The position numbers and the translations under genes were made by a program. From Kryptolebias marmoratus (taxonomy: Eukaryota; Chordata; Actinopteri; Cyprinodontiformes; Rivulidae), in assembly GCF_001649575.2 (NCBI RefSeq), contig NC_051431.1, positions 21,501,636-21,565,635 on the forward strand: a stretch of 64,000 bases of DNA, in the 5' to 3' direction. The notes under the pieces were generated by a model, which saw only the letters and a list, made by a program, of their open reading frames with translations, was not told the origin of the DNA and did no database searches. This document shows positions 21,172 to 31,900 of the stretch, piece after piece (position 1 is the stretch's first letter; every line of letters starts with the position of its first letter).

Positions 21172-21830
21172 TTAAGCTAGCCTTTTTGCTACTTGCTACA
21201 GAATACAATGATTTGCAGAGTTTTCAACCTATATTCAATTGGATACACTACCAAGACGAGATATTTAATGTTCAAACAGATAAAGTTTGTTTTTTTTTGC
21301 AAATATTCACTCATTTTGAATTTGATGCCTGCTAGTTTTTTTCCTACTTTTTGCTTTTAGTTAGCCTTTTGTTACTTTTAGCATCTAACTAGCCTTTTTC
21401 TACTTTTAATTTGTAAATAGCATTTTGCTACTTTTAGTTTCTAGCTACCTTTTTAAAGAATTAACTCAGCCTTTAGCTTATTTTGGATTTAGCTGGCATT
21501 TTTGCTGCTTTTAGCTAGTGCTTTGCTACTTTTTGATAGCCTTTGGCTTCTTTTAGTTTTTAGCTAGCCCCTTGTTACTTTTAGCTCTTAGCAAACGTTT
21601 TTCTACTTTTAGCCAGCCTTTTGATGCTTTTGGCTAGCGGGTTGCTACTTTTAGCTTCTAGCTACCATTTTGCTACTTTAAACTAGCTTTTTGCTTCATT
21701 CAGGTTTTAAGTAGCCTGTTACTACTTTTAGCTTATGTTTAACTTAAAGTTTCTCTTTTTTTTTTTTTTAGCTCCTTTTTAGCTCCAAGCTGGTGTTTGG
21801 TTTCTTTTAGCTTCACTGACTCAGTTCCAG
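21172..21830 (+). repeat. TAGC-rich degenerate minisatellite
   Basis: A tandem array of roughly 28-35-bp units based on CTTTTTGCTACTTTTAGCTT and AGCTAGCC. It covers 21325-21830 with a short left part at 21172-21198. Units vary by point changes and length, so the array is old. A transposon-like fragment (21199-21328) splits it. Confidence 0.8.
21199..21328 (+). mobile_element. Transposon-end fragment nested in the minisatellite
   Basis: ACAGAATACAATGATTTGCA at the left and CTCATTTTGAATTTGATGCC at the right match interior words of the same teleost element as at 2372 and 19100. GCTA stands on both sides, but it is also part of the minisatellite unit, so it cannot be taken as a target duplication. 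It carries no coding sequence. Confidence 0.5.
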
Positions 21831-22620
21831 CCTGTCTTCAGCTAACAGTAATAGAGTCCGGGCGTCCCGTCCCTTCCTCCTGACAGCCCCACCGCCTGCT
21901 TCAGCGTCCCCGTCCTCTAACATCAGCCGAAATGGAACCAGACGCCACCTGTGTCAGGGCGATCCCGCGTGAGAAACCACCCGTGCGCAGCTGCGCAGGT
22001 GACACGGCGCCTCAAATTAACCCCGACGTCTTCAGGCGAAACGGAGGCGGAGGCAGGTTTCATTGGAAGGCTGCGTAAAAGACAAGGGCTGATGCCTGAG
22101 AAGAGGAAGGGAAAAAAAAAAAAAAAAAAAACAAACTAACGAAAGGCTCAGGTGGTCTTAAAGTTCAGAGAATGAAGTCGTCAAGGGTGGCTTCTCTTCA
22201 CCTTGAGATGCCACCCAGGGCCCAAAGATTTCTGTTAACATTTCCTGTCATAATTCAGCCGCGTGTAGGTGTCTGTGTGGGCAGACGGGGTTTTGGTGCC
22301 GATCTAAGTTGGAGGAAAACGCTCGGTCTTTGTTATTTTTCGCCCCTCCTTTGTGTCATGCGGGGATTGCGAAGACTGTAGATGTTCTCCTGCCGCGCTC
22401 GGATTCAGTCACGGCTGGCAATTTTGAAGGCAGCTTATTAATTTTTGTCTCATCTTGATTGGAGTGTAGGAGTACAATTCACAGCTTGTGTTTGGGCATC
22501 GTTATTAGTTATTCTGATGAGTTCGTTGTGGGCGTCGGCGACTCCTCGATGCACAGTTATAAAACAATCGACGTAAAGAGAGTAATTTATAATTAGATGG
22601 AAGCTAATTCACACACAAAA
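21830..22620. promoter_or_regulatory. CpG-rich then enhancer-like unique block
   Basis: 21840-22080 is CpG-rich (GTCCGGGCGTCCCGTCCC, GTGCGCAGCTGCGCAGG palindrome). 22380-22620 is balanced, with TTATTAATTT, GTTATTAGTTATTCTG and TTTATAATTAGATGG words. A poly(A) run (22110-22129) separates them. There is no exon evidence. Confidence 0.3.
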
Positions 22621-23990
22621 GACCATCTTTCTCACACAGTAACTCGACATGTAGAAAAACAAATGGACTTTTGGGGACTTAAGAAAGTATTTTTTCAACT
22701 TTTATAAGCTTTAAACGCAGCATTCAGGATGAATTCCTTTTTTATTAGTTTACACCCAGGTTTTGTTGGATTTCAAAACAACAACAACAAAAAAAATTAC
22801 TCAGAAATAACAATTTTATTGATCAGACATCCAGCAAAAGCTCTAAAATAAATTGCTTTTTGTATGTAAAAGAAGTAATAAAAACTATAAAATCTAACAC
22901 GTCTCACCAATTAAAAGGGCCGCCTTAATATTGGGAGGATTAATAAATGAGAAATGATTTTTTTTTCCCAGAACATTATGTTGTTGTGATTTAAAAAACA
23001 AACAAACAAACCTCTTGTTAGTTTGGTTCATTTGGATGTGATAATTGATTGAACTCATTTGGGTGTAGCTGGTTGAACTTGCAAATTTATTTCTGCTTAA
23101 TTAAAACTGTTAGGCGGAAATAATTTGTCTCACTTAGGTTGATTTGGATAAGTTTATTGATTGGACTGCTTAGGTAATAGTTTGAAGAAGCAAATCTGTT
23201 TAAAACTTAAAGCAAAGTGTCTAAAATTTATTATTTCAATAAATAAAAAATAAAAAACAGATGTCACTCTAATCCACAAATCCCTAAATATTGCTCAGTA
23301 AAAAAACCTTAACTTAATTCTTAAATTGAAAATTTCTTGAGTGATTCAAAAATGTTTACCTGTAATACAAGTTCGCAAATAGTATGTCAAATTGACATGA
23401 AATAATATGATGTAATAGCAAACTGGTAGAAACATTTTTTACAGTGCATTGCTTTTTTTTTAACTTCACAGGGAAGACTTTATTTTATTTTCATCTGTTT
23501 TCTTTTTTTTAAAGATGTTATAAAGAAGAAACTCTTCCCCTGTTACTGAGGGTTTTATATATTGAATGTTTTTAGTTTTCCAGATGGTTTTTTCTCATCT
23601 GGAAAATTAAACGGGGAATGCAAGTAAACCTTAACGATTCCTATATTTCCGTGTAGAATTGAAAAAAAAAAAAAAAAACTGCAGATGTTTATGACAACTG
23701 ACGCTTTCACAGAGAGAACATTGTGAGTTTTTTGGGGTAAAAAAAAAGGTAAATGGAAACATACTATTGTTGTAAACTTGAGCATACAAATATACGTCCT
23801 TTTAGTGAAACTATTGTCTGATTCACACTCAAACATGTGCACGTGTTTTTCCATCGACTAAAATGAAGTTTAGAGAATGTTTTTCACAAGGACTGAAGTC
23901 CTACATTATATCTTAGGTGATAAAGATTGGGGAGGGAGAATACCTTACTTACTTAGTGATAATTTGCTGTCCTGCGGCGCAGAGTGGCGT
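22621..23990. other. AT-rich unannotated sequence
   Basis: Long AT-rich stretch with several poly(A)/(T) runs (for example 23660-23677). No recognisable element or gene. Confidence 0.45.
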
Positions 23991-23999
23991 ATTCCGCCA

Positions 24000-24148
24000 T
24001 TGCCACCAGGCGCAGTGGCGGAGACAGAGGGGGGCTAATGGTGGCCAACATAGAATAATTCTCAGCCACCCCAATCATTTGAGAAAACTATGCTTTTTAG
24101 TTTTTGTTTTGCATAAAAGTATAATTTCCTCAAATAAATGGGGTGGCT

Positions 24149-24234
<86 letters not shown>

Positions 24235-24340
24235 TATACATATATATGGAGGTGGCCATTGCGGTTTTTTGTTGTAGCAACCCAATTTTCAATAGCCACC
24301 TTATTTATGCCTAAACACATCCACACACCAACATGGTAGT
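24000..24340. mobile_element. Possible non-autonomous element interrupted by (AT)n
   Basis: The sequences beside the AT tract (CAGTGGCGGAGACAGAGGGG at the left; GGAGGTGGCCATTGCGG and CAATAGCCACCTTATT at the right) resemble decayed fish DNA-transposon ends with GCCACC words in both orientations. Terminal repeats are not clean. Low confidence. Confidence 0.25.
24152..24247. repeat. Long (AT)n microsatellite
   Basis: About 96 bp of nearly perfect AT dinucleotides with two ATAC interruptions near the right end. The longest simple repeat in the window. Confidence 0.95.
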
Positions 24341-25440
24341 CGGTACCTTACTCATTTCTCAAGTGAACCGGATCACAAGATGAACCGGACGGAGGGTTTT
24401 TTCTTAGTCCCCTCTTCATTGCGAAGATGAGAAACAAAAATATCCATTCATTATTCTTTTATTTGTGCTTTACTCCATGAAAAGCCAGGCTTATTAAAAG
24501 TTCTTATCACTAAATGTGCCAAAAACCTAAAAGTGTTTTGAACGTAACGCTTTCGGGCTTCGAAATTAATATTGGTATTAGAGTCATCTGCTGTGTGCCT
24601 CCCCTGCAGCACTGAACACATGCTCTGATTCGTTTTTCCTCTCCCCAACGCATAAAAGTACGACTAGTTTTTACTCAAAATAAGAGTGAAGCTGGACAAG
24701 CCGCTGAATTAGCGGAGTGTAAAAGTGTGTTCACACTCGGAAGGTTGCAAAACGACTTTGTTTTTGTTTTTTTCTGTGAGAGGAGTGAGGAGAAGAAAAA
24801 AAAATAGCGGAGCACAAATTTGATATTTTTAAGAGCCTCGGAAAAAAAGAAGAGAAATGTGCTGAAGCTTTTTTTTTTTTAATAGAATTTCTCATTTGAA
24901 GCTTGTATTTTGGGGGGAAATAAAAAAGGAAAAGAAAAAATGTGTTGAAGAACGTCAAGCTTCATCTCTGCACAGTCCAGTTCTGAAAAAAATACAAATT
25001 AAAAAATCCTCAGCTACATCCGTTACTTGATTTTGCACGACAAGCTGGTCAAAACGGATTGTTGTGGTTTAGCGATGCAGACGAACGACAGTCAGACAAA
25101 GCGGGCCGGAATCATGAAATACATCGGTACGAGTGTCTTTGGTTGCTTTGTGTTCAATGCACGTCCGACGTTCAGAAGGAAATCCGTTTCCCCGTCAACT
25201 CGGAATGACACGGACACGTTGAAGTGGTCCAAACCCACCGGAGCAAACACAGAACCCACGTTTAAGTCAAGTGCATAAAAGCAAAATGTGAGCCGGGTTT
25301 ATTAGCCGCCGCGTCCTCGGAAACACCAGGCAGCCATTAAATGAGACGTGACCGAACGGATTGGCCGAAAACCCGTCAACCGTACGGTGAGGAAATGATG
25401 CTGAAGAACGGGCTGATTTCTTTTTAAAAACAACAACAAA
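24341..25440. other. Unannotated sequence
   Basis: No recognised gene or repeat. 25020-25400 is less AT-rich with scattered CpGs and looks unique. Confidence 0.4.
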
Positions 25441-25444
25441 CTAA

Positions 25445-26228
25445 AAGAATCGCCCTGCAGTCTTTGAAAGACGGCATATCGCCCGGTGCCTTACAAGCCA
25501 GAGTTTTAGGCTCAAATCATCTTATGGTTAAAATCACAGTTAGAATATGTTTTGAATGACTCTCAGCTACTAAAATGTTACATTTAAGCTCAATATCTGC
25601 AAAGATTCACCGAGTTAAAATTGACCAAGTTAAAGCAATTTCTGTGTTGGCTAATATCTATTAGCTGTGGCAGCCATCTTGAATTGGATTGACTTCAAAT
25701 GTTAATCCGTTGTAAATGCACATCCAATGATTATTTCCTGATCGTTTCATTAAAATCTATTCGGAAGAGATATTTTGCTAATAGATAAATGGAGTTGACT
25801 CCAACAGTTAATGTCAAAGCTTTAAGCAAAGATCTTGCACCTGTACTTGGCGTACGTGTTGTGAATGTCTCCTAGCTACAACCACACCACATATTAGCTC
25901 AATTTCTGTAAACTTCACTGAATTATGCCATTTATGTGTTTTCTAAGATAGATTAGCTGTGTCGGCCATCTTAAATTGGACTGACTCCAAAACCTAATCG
26001 GTTATAGATGTACATCCAATGATTATTTCCTGAACGTTTCATTAAAATCTATTTAGTGGTTCAGGACATATTTTGCTAACAGACGGATAAAGTTGACTCC
26101 AAGGAGTTAATGGTGAAATTTAAACAAAGATCTTGTGCGGTCTGTTAGCACTCGGAGTATGTGTTGGAGATCAATCTCAGCTACTACCACACCAGATTTT
26201 AGGTGAATGTTGATAAACATAAAGCCAT
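25445..26228 (-). repeat. Dispersed palindrome-capped repeat, copy D
   Basis: Reversed copy with the palindromic end on the left (GCAGTCTTTGAAAGACGGC, 25457-25475), directly followed by ATATCGCCCGGTGCCTTACA. Two full units follow: AGATATTTTGCTAATAGAT at 25768 and CATATTTTGCTAACAGAC near 26067, about 300 bp apart. Each has CAGCTACTA, CCATCTTGAATTGGA/TTAAATTGGA and ACATCCAATGATTATTTCC words. It ends beside a (GT)n tract. Confidence 0.85.
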
Positions 26229-26229
26229 T

Positions 26230-26256
26230 TGTGTGTGTGTGTGTGTGTGTGTGTGT
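26230..26256. repeat. (GT)n microsatellite
   Basis: About 13 GT units directly at the right edge of dispersed-repeat copy D. Confidence 0.9.
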
Positions 26257-26476
26257 TTTAAGGTCAGCTGCCATCATGAAACACACAAACAGACAAAACC
26301 ATTCTCGTCTGCCTTTGTGTTTCAGTGTTTAGTGGGCTAAACCATGAACCAAACTGCCCTCGACATCTTTAAAGTACATTTAAAAAACAAACAAAGAAGG
26401 AACGTGTTTTTTTGTTACTACTATTTTCCGAGCAGTTCGGTTCAGTGCTCCTCAGCTTGACAACCACTTCCCGTCA

Positions 26477-26490
26477 CCGTGGCAACACCA
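26477..26490. promoter_or_regulatory. RFX X-box-like motif
   Basis: CGTCACCGTGGCAACA matches the two-half-site X-box pattern (GTNRCC, two bases, GGYAAC). Function is not shown. Confidence 0.35.
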
Positions 26491-26544
26491 CCACAGACAT
26501 TACCACCAAACAGGTATTTAAGATGCAACACTGTGACCCTCACT

Positions 26545-26569
26545 CACACACACACACACACACACACAC
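26545..26569. repeat. (CA)n microsatellite
   Basis: About 12 CA units. Open frames across it encode THTHTH runs and are discounted. Confidence 0.9.
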
Positions 26570-26639
26570 CAGGAAGCAGGACACAAAGCGGCGGTCCCGC
26601 TCATCACAAACAATACGAGACATCTCAAGGCTGCCGAAT

Positions 26640-27180
26640 CCCGTTCGTCCTCCATCTTTCTTTTTTCTGCACAGATAGTTGGAGCTCTCGCCCACATTGC
26701 TCCCATTTAAACAGGCGCTTCCGAGCCCATCTGCATTCTGCTCTGCACCTGCGCCGACCTCTGACAGCTACAAATTACTCAGGGGGAGCTGTGGGCAGGA
26801 CCGACTCGGGCCTCCCGAAGCCCTCGCCAGGAGCGCCGCACGCCGACCTCCTCCGGATTAACGGAACCGTCACCTCGAGAAGCCGCGTAACTCCCTGCCT
26901 TTCCGGGCACTAATTAAGCAGCTCCTTAGCTGAGTCCCAAGATGGAGAAACAGGCTCCATGTTCGGTGCCCTCGTCGGCCATCTTTTCCGGCCAGCGAAC
27001 ATAAAGATCCCAGCCACCACCCCCCACACCCCCGCGCGGGAATGTGACGCGAGCCGTGCGGACCCAGAAATCCATATCCATTATTGTGGCATGCATGCTT
27101 TTCATTTGCAGCGCGGCAGAGCTGAAGCCGCATCGACCCGCTTCCCATTTCCCAGCTTCGGACGAGGTGTAAAAAAAAAA
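26640..27180. promoter_or_regulatory. GC-rich candidate regulatory block
   Basis: CpG-containing unique sequence (CCTGCGCCGACCTCTGACAG, GGAGCGCCGCACGCCGAC, CGGGCACTAATTAAGCAGC). One plus frame is open for 144 codons, but it runs through the (CA)n tract and has no domain. Enhancer or unmethylated island by composition only. Confidence 0.3.
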
Positions 27181-27339
27181 AAAGTATGGATGGATGGGGT
27201 GTTTTCTCCTCTGATGTTTTTGAATTTAACATCATTGAGAATTGAGACCACATTTGGACACCGCCAATCAGTCACAGCGCGGTTCAATCAGCCGCCAACG
27301 AACTCAGGACTTACTGTCTGCTGGTTTGTAGTACGTGGA

Positions 27340-28370
27340 AGAAAATGTCACTCAATTCTGTTTAGTTTTTTTGGCTCTTTTTTTTTTTTAGATACACACA
27401 GAAATAATACACCTAAAACTGTGAGGGGGAAAAAAGAAATATAAAGACAAGCACAGCACACATACAGTATACATATACAACTTTTCAACAACAACAACAA
27501 CAAAAAATAGTCCTAATAAATATACAAAACCAAGAAAACTTCAGGACAGAGTTTTCTGGAAATTACAACCACCCACTTTGTCAAGTCGGTAGATATGTTT
27601 CAGCACAGCGCCACCTTTGGTTAAAAAGCTCAGTAGTCATTTATGGAACAGAGGTCAACCTTTCCGTAATATGTACTTGTTTGACTTTCTGTTTCCATTC
27701 AGTTATAGTCAGGCGGTTTCAGGTCTTTCCCATTTGCTGTGATTAGTTTTTTGGTTTTTTTGCAACCAGTAATAAAATACGTATCGCATATCTTTGATTT
27801 GAATAGAATTCCTCATTCAACGTAACCAAAGTAGGTAAAACAGGACTCGATGGAGCCTCTGTCCCCAGAATTTTCTTGATATCCCTCCTGTATGTTTGGA
27901 TAACGGGCCAATCCCGGAATATGTGTGCACGGTCACCTGTTTACCCACATTTTCTCCAGCAGCATGCGGTTCAGGGACCCTTTACGAAGCTAAAGCTGGT
28001 AAGAGGGGAGTGAAAATACCTAACTTTCAATTTGCAGTCAAATTCTTTCCGTAATTGGCTGTTAATCCCTCTGGGGCTTTCTTTCCACATGTTGTTCCAT
28101 ACTTCATCCTCTGTCAAGTCATCTAACTCCAATTCCCCATTTCTCTTTTATAGACCAGGTGTTCTGGGTAATATCAAGTGAGAGCCTCTTATACAAATTA
28201 GGGAGCTGGACTTTTCTTTTCTGTAATGGAAATTAAGCATTGCTCTAAATCATCTGGATCTTTATTAATTCTCTCTTTGTCTTTATGGTTCATAATATAA
28301 TGCCTAATTTGGAGCTATCTCTGCATGCCGTTTGCTGGATGATCCAATTTTTTTGTTTTGTTCTGTCTTC
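27340..28370 (-). pseudogene. L1/Tx1-like LINE C-terminal fragment with 3' tail
   Basis: Minus strand, right to left. About 28190-28100 reads SLDITQNTWSIKEKWGI. About 28050-27960 reads YFHSPLTSFSFVKGP and ACCWRKCG. About 27940-27880 reads HIFRDWPVIQTYRRDI with FRDWP in place of the usual FWxCP. About 27780-27730 reads RYAIRILLLVAKK. These are the cysteine-motif and C-terminal words of fish L1/Tx1-type ORF2. Stops and frame changes separate them. The remaining stretch to 27340 is an A/T-rich 3' UTR-like tail. The reverse transcriptase core is not present. Inactive 5'-truncated copy. Confidence 0.65.
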
Positions 28371-28414
28371 AAACAGATATTCGTTTTAAAGTCGGGTTCA
28401 TGACAGGTCACGCT

Positions 28415-28590
28415 CAGACAATGTCTTCTGAATGACTCAATGTCTGTAAAGCTGACTGACTTCCAGACACTTTTTGGCGGCTAACGTTGGTTAGCTATGG
28501 AAGCCATCTTGACCCAGGTCGACTCCAGAAGTTAGTCAGTTGGAGCTGAAAGTCATGATTACGTTCTGAAAGTTGCTGCCTTTCTCCTTC
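28415..28590 (-). repeat. Dispersed ~300-bp-unit repeat, partial copy I
   Basis: One partial reversed unit: TGTCTGTAAAGCTGACTGAC, GGTTAGCTATGGAAGCCATC, GTCGACTCCAGAAGTTAGTC, GATTACGTTCTGAAAGTTGC. Neither end is present. Confidence 0.65.
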
Positions 28591-28739
28591 AGCGGCAGAC
28601 CTTTACATTATTGCCACATTTGTGGTTTTTACATAAAAATCTATAGTTATTTGCGTAACAGAGGCCTCAGAAGTGAGGTGTAGCTCTTCTGGTGCACCAG
28701 AAGCAAGTAAAAGACACAACATTGAAATAAAGTTCTTTG

Positions 28740-28985
28740 TTTAAAACACTATTTCGCCAGCCTGGAGATGTTTTAAGATTTAGCAGTCCCCTTTGGCCTT
28801 TGGGTGCTTTCGGACAAGCCGTTACCTTGTCGGTCGTGTCAAACGTAAGCCCTTTTTTAATCCAAACTGAGGTCCTTCAAAAAGCTATCAATGACAGGTA
28901 AGATATTAGTTCTGTATAACTCGTTTCACAGAGCCACACTTTGAAAAAGGGACAGAATATTCCTTTAACGAGAACACCATTTAAG
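28740..28985 (+). repeat. Dispersed repeat of the AAACTGAGGTC family, copy 2
   Basis: It matches 16255-16480 over CCAAACTGAGGTCCTTCAAA, GGTAAGATATTAGTTCTGTA and the following CACAGAGCCACACTTTG region, and ends GAATATTCCTTTAACG. The reversed form of that end (CGTTAAAGGGATAGTCTGGC) starts the copy at 60874. Confidence 0.5.
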
Positions 28986-29345
28986 CACGAGGAAAACCTA
29001 CAGTTCAGCTGTGTAAAGATTCTGCCATTTGCTGTATCATCAGGCTGAAACTAACAACGTTTTTGTTTCACTTTAGTGAGGGCTGGAAAAAGATTTGTTA
29101 GCATATGTCACACGCCTGATTTCCCTCCTTTTAACCAGGGCGGTGTGTGTGTGTGTGCGTGTGTGTGTAGAATGCAGAACTAAGTAAAATGAAAGACACT
29201 GAAAGTAAATGTGACACGTTTACCTCTGATTAGACCTAATTTAAATTCAGAGATCCAGCTTTCTTGCTTGTTAAATCTTCCCAAGTTAATTTTACCAATG
29301 AGTTAAAACACATATGGCGATATCAAGACTAATGGACACCCCCTA

Positions 29346-29377
<32 letters not shown>

Positions 29378-30100
29378 CCTGTTCAGCTAATGAAAATGTC
29401 AGCCTCACAAGAAAAGTGTAAAATCAGGCCCTCCCTCTCAAATTCCTATTTGTAGAGGAGTTTTAACAACTCTGTTGGTTTTTTTTTTGTTTATTTTGAT
29501 GAATAGCTTCTGATCAGATGCCACAAATTAAAAAGAAAAAAAAAAATTCAAACATTTTTATGCATTTGAACATGAGCAACACAGACGACCCCGTCCCCGT
29601 TTCCATCTGAGTCAAAATATGAAACCCTGCCTGAGTCGTAGCCCTCCCCACGCTTTCACCGCCTCCACCCATCTATGACAGACGACTCCCTCCCGATGTC
29701 CTTTTGATGTGAGGACAAGTCCTGAGCGACACAATCATAAAGCAGTCAATTAAATACACCTCCGCTGAGCTGTCCTTCATCGTAGTTTCCTCCTGTCGAG
29801 CAAATCAGACAGCAGGAACAAACTCAAAGTTCATGATAAAATGAAAGCTGTTTGTGAGGTTAGAAGTGCAGATTTTACTAAAATGATTTTTTTTATGTAC
29901 TCATGGTTATGGCAAACGTTTGAACTGCGACACTTTGATGCAAACTTTATGTTTTAGGAGTACAGCGGTAACACATTACCGTTATTTTGTGCTCTTTATT
30001 CAAGTTGAGCTTTGGGTATTTGTGAGCATGAACTTGCTTCCCCTTTTATTTTGTTAGATTGGATCTTCTTGGGCTTTTGGTGACGTTACTTCTTGTCTCT
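28986..30100. other. Unannotated sequence with microsatellites
   Basis: Contains (GT)n at 29143-29168 and (CA)n at 29346-29376, plus A-rich runs. No gene is recognised. Confidence 0.45.
29346..29376. repeat. (CA)n microsatellite
   Basis: About 15 CA units, uninterrupted. Confidence 0.95.
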
Positions 30101-30185
30101 GACTCCCACCAGCGTTCAAGGTCTTCGTTTAAAACCTTAACATACAAGAGTGCAGGTGATTTGCACTCCTTCAAGGAATGCTACT
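30100..30185 (+). repeat. Orphan palindromic end of the dispersed family
   Basis: GTGCAGGTGATTT followed by the 19-nt palindrome GCACTCCTTCAAGGAATGC (30163-30181), one mismatched pair. It looks like the family terminus without its ~300-bp units, so it is a truncated copy or a remnant after internal deletion. Confidence 0.55.
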
Positions 30186-30379
30186 TTCTTTACCTAACGT
30201 ATAGTCAGATAACTGTGTTACTCAATCTTTTCCAGTTATATTAAAAAAGTCTGTTTCGTCTGTTCCTTCTTCCAGCAAGTTACGCTCTCGCAGGATTTTT
30301 GTTCGAGCCGTTAGGAGCTTAAAAATGCAAACCACCCGTGTATCAATAAAACTTTTGGATCAGATCTCCAGTGGCAAAC

Positions 30380-30610
30380 AGCAAAGTGCGCCGCAAACAG
30401 ATGAGTGACGCAAACTCCAAAACACGCAAAGACAAAGACGAAAATGCAACAGTAAAACGCTGCAATCACAGAAAATAGAAACAAAAACGTACAGCCAAGA
30501 AGACAAACACAACGAAAAAATGATGGAAATGCCAAAAAAAACAACCAACCAACCAAACAAGCAAACAAAATACTAAAACCCTCGAAAACATCAAAAACAT
30601 GAAAACTCAC
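30380..30610 (+). repeat. A/C-rich, T-depleted low-complexity stretch
   Basis: Over more than 200 bp the plus strand is dominated by A and C, with very few T (many CAAAAC, GCAAAG, CCAACCAACC words). It is not a simple tandem repeat. The minus-strand open frame it creates is rich in Phe/Cys/Val and is not called as a gene. Confidence 0.6.
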
Positions 30611-30634
30611 TCCACAAAATGGAAGTGCTCCAGA

Positions 30635-30650
30635 CCACTAGGGGGCGAAC
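30635..30650 (+). promoter_or_regulatory. CTCF core-motif match 1
   Basis: CCACTAGGGGGCGAAC fits the CTCF core (CCASYAGRKGGCRS) except for A in place of the final C/G. A second match in the same orientation lies 4.5 kb to the right. Confidence 0.4.
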
Positions 30651-30799
30651 TCAGCACTGTCTTCCTGCCGTTTGACGCGGTGCTGGCAGCGAGGCACCTC
30701 TGTGTCGCCCTCCTCCTAAACACGGTGGTTCTCTTGGGGACCATCAACAAATTACAGAACTAATAACACTTGAAAAACAAAAATTAAATAACCTCCATG

Positions 30800-31250
30800 T
30801 CATGTGACCTTCTGACCAAGAGTTAATGTTGAATTGTTTCACTAAGACAGGACAGATAAGACACACCAATTTTTTTTTTAAAGCATTTTATATCTGATAT
30901 TATAATTTTAATGAAAAAATAATGTTTTTTTTCTCAATAGCTTCCATGTCTTTGGACCAGGTGATGAAAAATGAATGTTGAATTGTTTCAATAAGGGGGT
31001 GTGTCTTATCATTAGTCTGGTTTGCGCGGTGGCGCCTGTCGGCCACCGTACATTTCCATACGAGCGTTCCATTCGGGCGTGTTCAGTTTTCACACCAGCC
31101 AGCTCAACGGGTGGCAACCAAATACCGTATACTGACAGACACGAACCTGGAAGTCTAAGCTGGAACTGCACCAACCTTCCCTGTCAGCTGGTAAACCCCT
31201 CCATGTAAACGAACGGGACGTTGCTGTTGGGAAAAAAAAAAGAAAAAAAA
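30800..31250. other. Segment with paired direct and inverted short repeats
   Basis: GTTGAATTGTTTCA occurs at about 30831 and 30976. GATAAGACACACC (30855-30867) is inverted as GGTGTGTCTTATC (30998-31010). The sequence suggests two overlapping fragments of one element or an old rearrangement. 31230-31252 is A-rich. Confidence 0.35.
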
Positions 31251-31255
31251 AAAGC

Positions 31256-31900
31256 CTCGGATAACGTTTTTCAGGTGTTGGCTTGTTGATTTGCATAGTT
31301 CCTACCTCGCTGATGCGATTACTTACTTCATTCTTAAAGAAAGGTCAGGTAACACCATGACTGTATGGAGGAGCAGCTCCACGTTATAGTGTGCAAAAAT
31401 ACAACATGGCAGCTTCCGTAAAACAGCAACGCGTGGCTTCAAATCCCCAAAACAAAGGAAACCAAAGAAACTTTGGTTTCTCATTATATGTCTATGGTGG
31501 GAATAATGAGCTCATTTATCTCTTTAAAAAAAAGCTTCTGTGATTTCTCCCCAGGAGTTTGACATTGTTATCTTCTTGTGATACCTGATTAACAAATTGT
31601 CGATAACAACGATCACATAGTACATCTTCGAAACAAGACCTGCAATCTCTTTTTTTGTCTGTTGTGTGTGTGGCGCCACCTTTTGAGTGGGAGTTCTATC
31701 GCCTACGCCGGCAGTGTCTAATCCTGGTCTGTTGAAGGTGTTTCTCTGCTTTGACACGCCTGATTTGAAGGACTGATTGCCTGACGGGCTACTGCAGAAC
31801 TTGAAGACCAGACCGAAGAGCAGGGAAACAACTAAACCGTGCAGGATAGTGCCTCTCCAGGACCAGGAGTGGACACCACTGGCTTACACAGTCTGTGCAG
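31256..31900. other. Unannotated sequence
   Basis: No recognisable gene or repeat. Confidence 0.4.

Noticed and set aside
21199..21328. GCTA on both sides of the nested fragment as a target-site duplication
   Set aside because: GCTA is part of the surrounding minisatellite unit, and the fragment lacks true transposon ends.
26479..26913. 144-codon plus-strand frame
   Set aside because: It starts before and passes through (CA)n; the remainder is Pro/Ser/Arg-rich translation of GC-rich DNA with no domain or splice support.
31673..31690. GGCGCCACCTTTTGAGTGG as a reversed CTCF site
   Set aside because: Only the GGTGGCGCC half fits; the upstream CCASYA part does not match.
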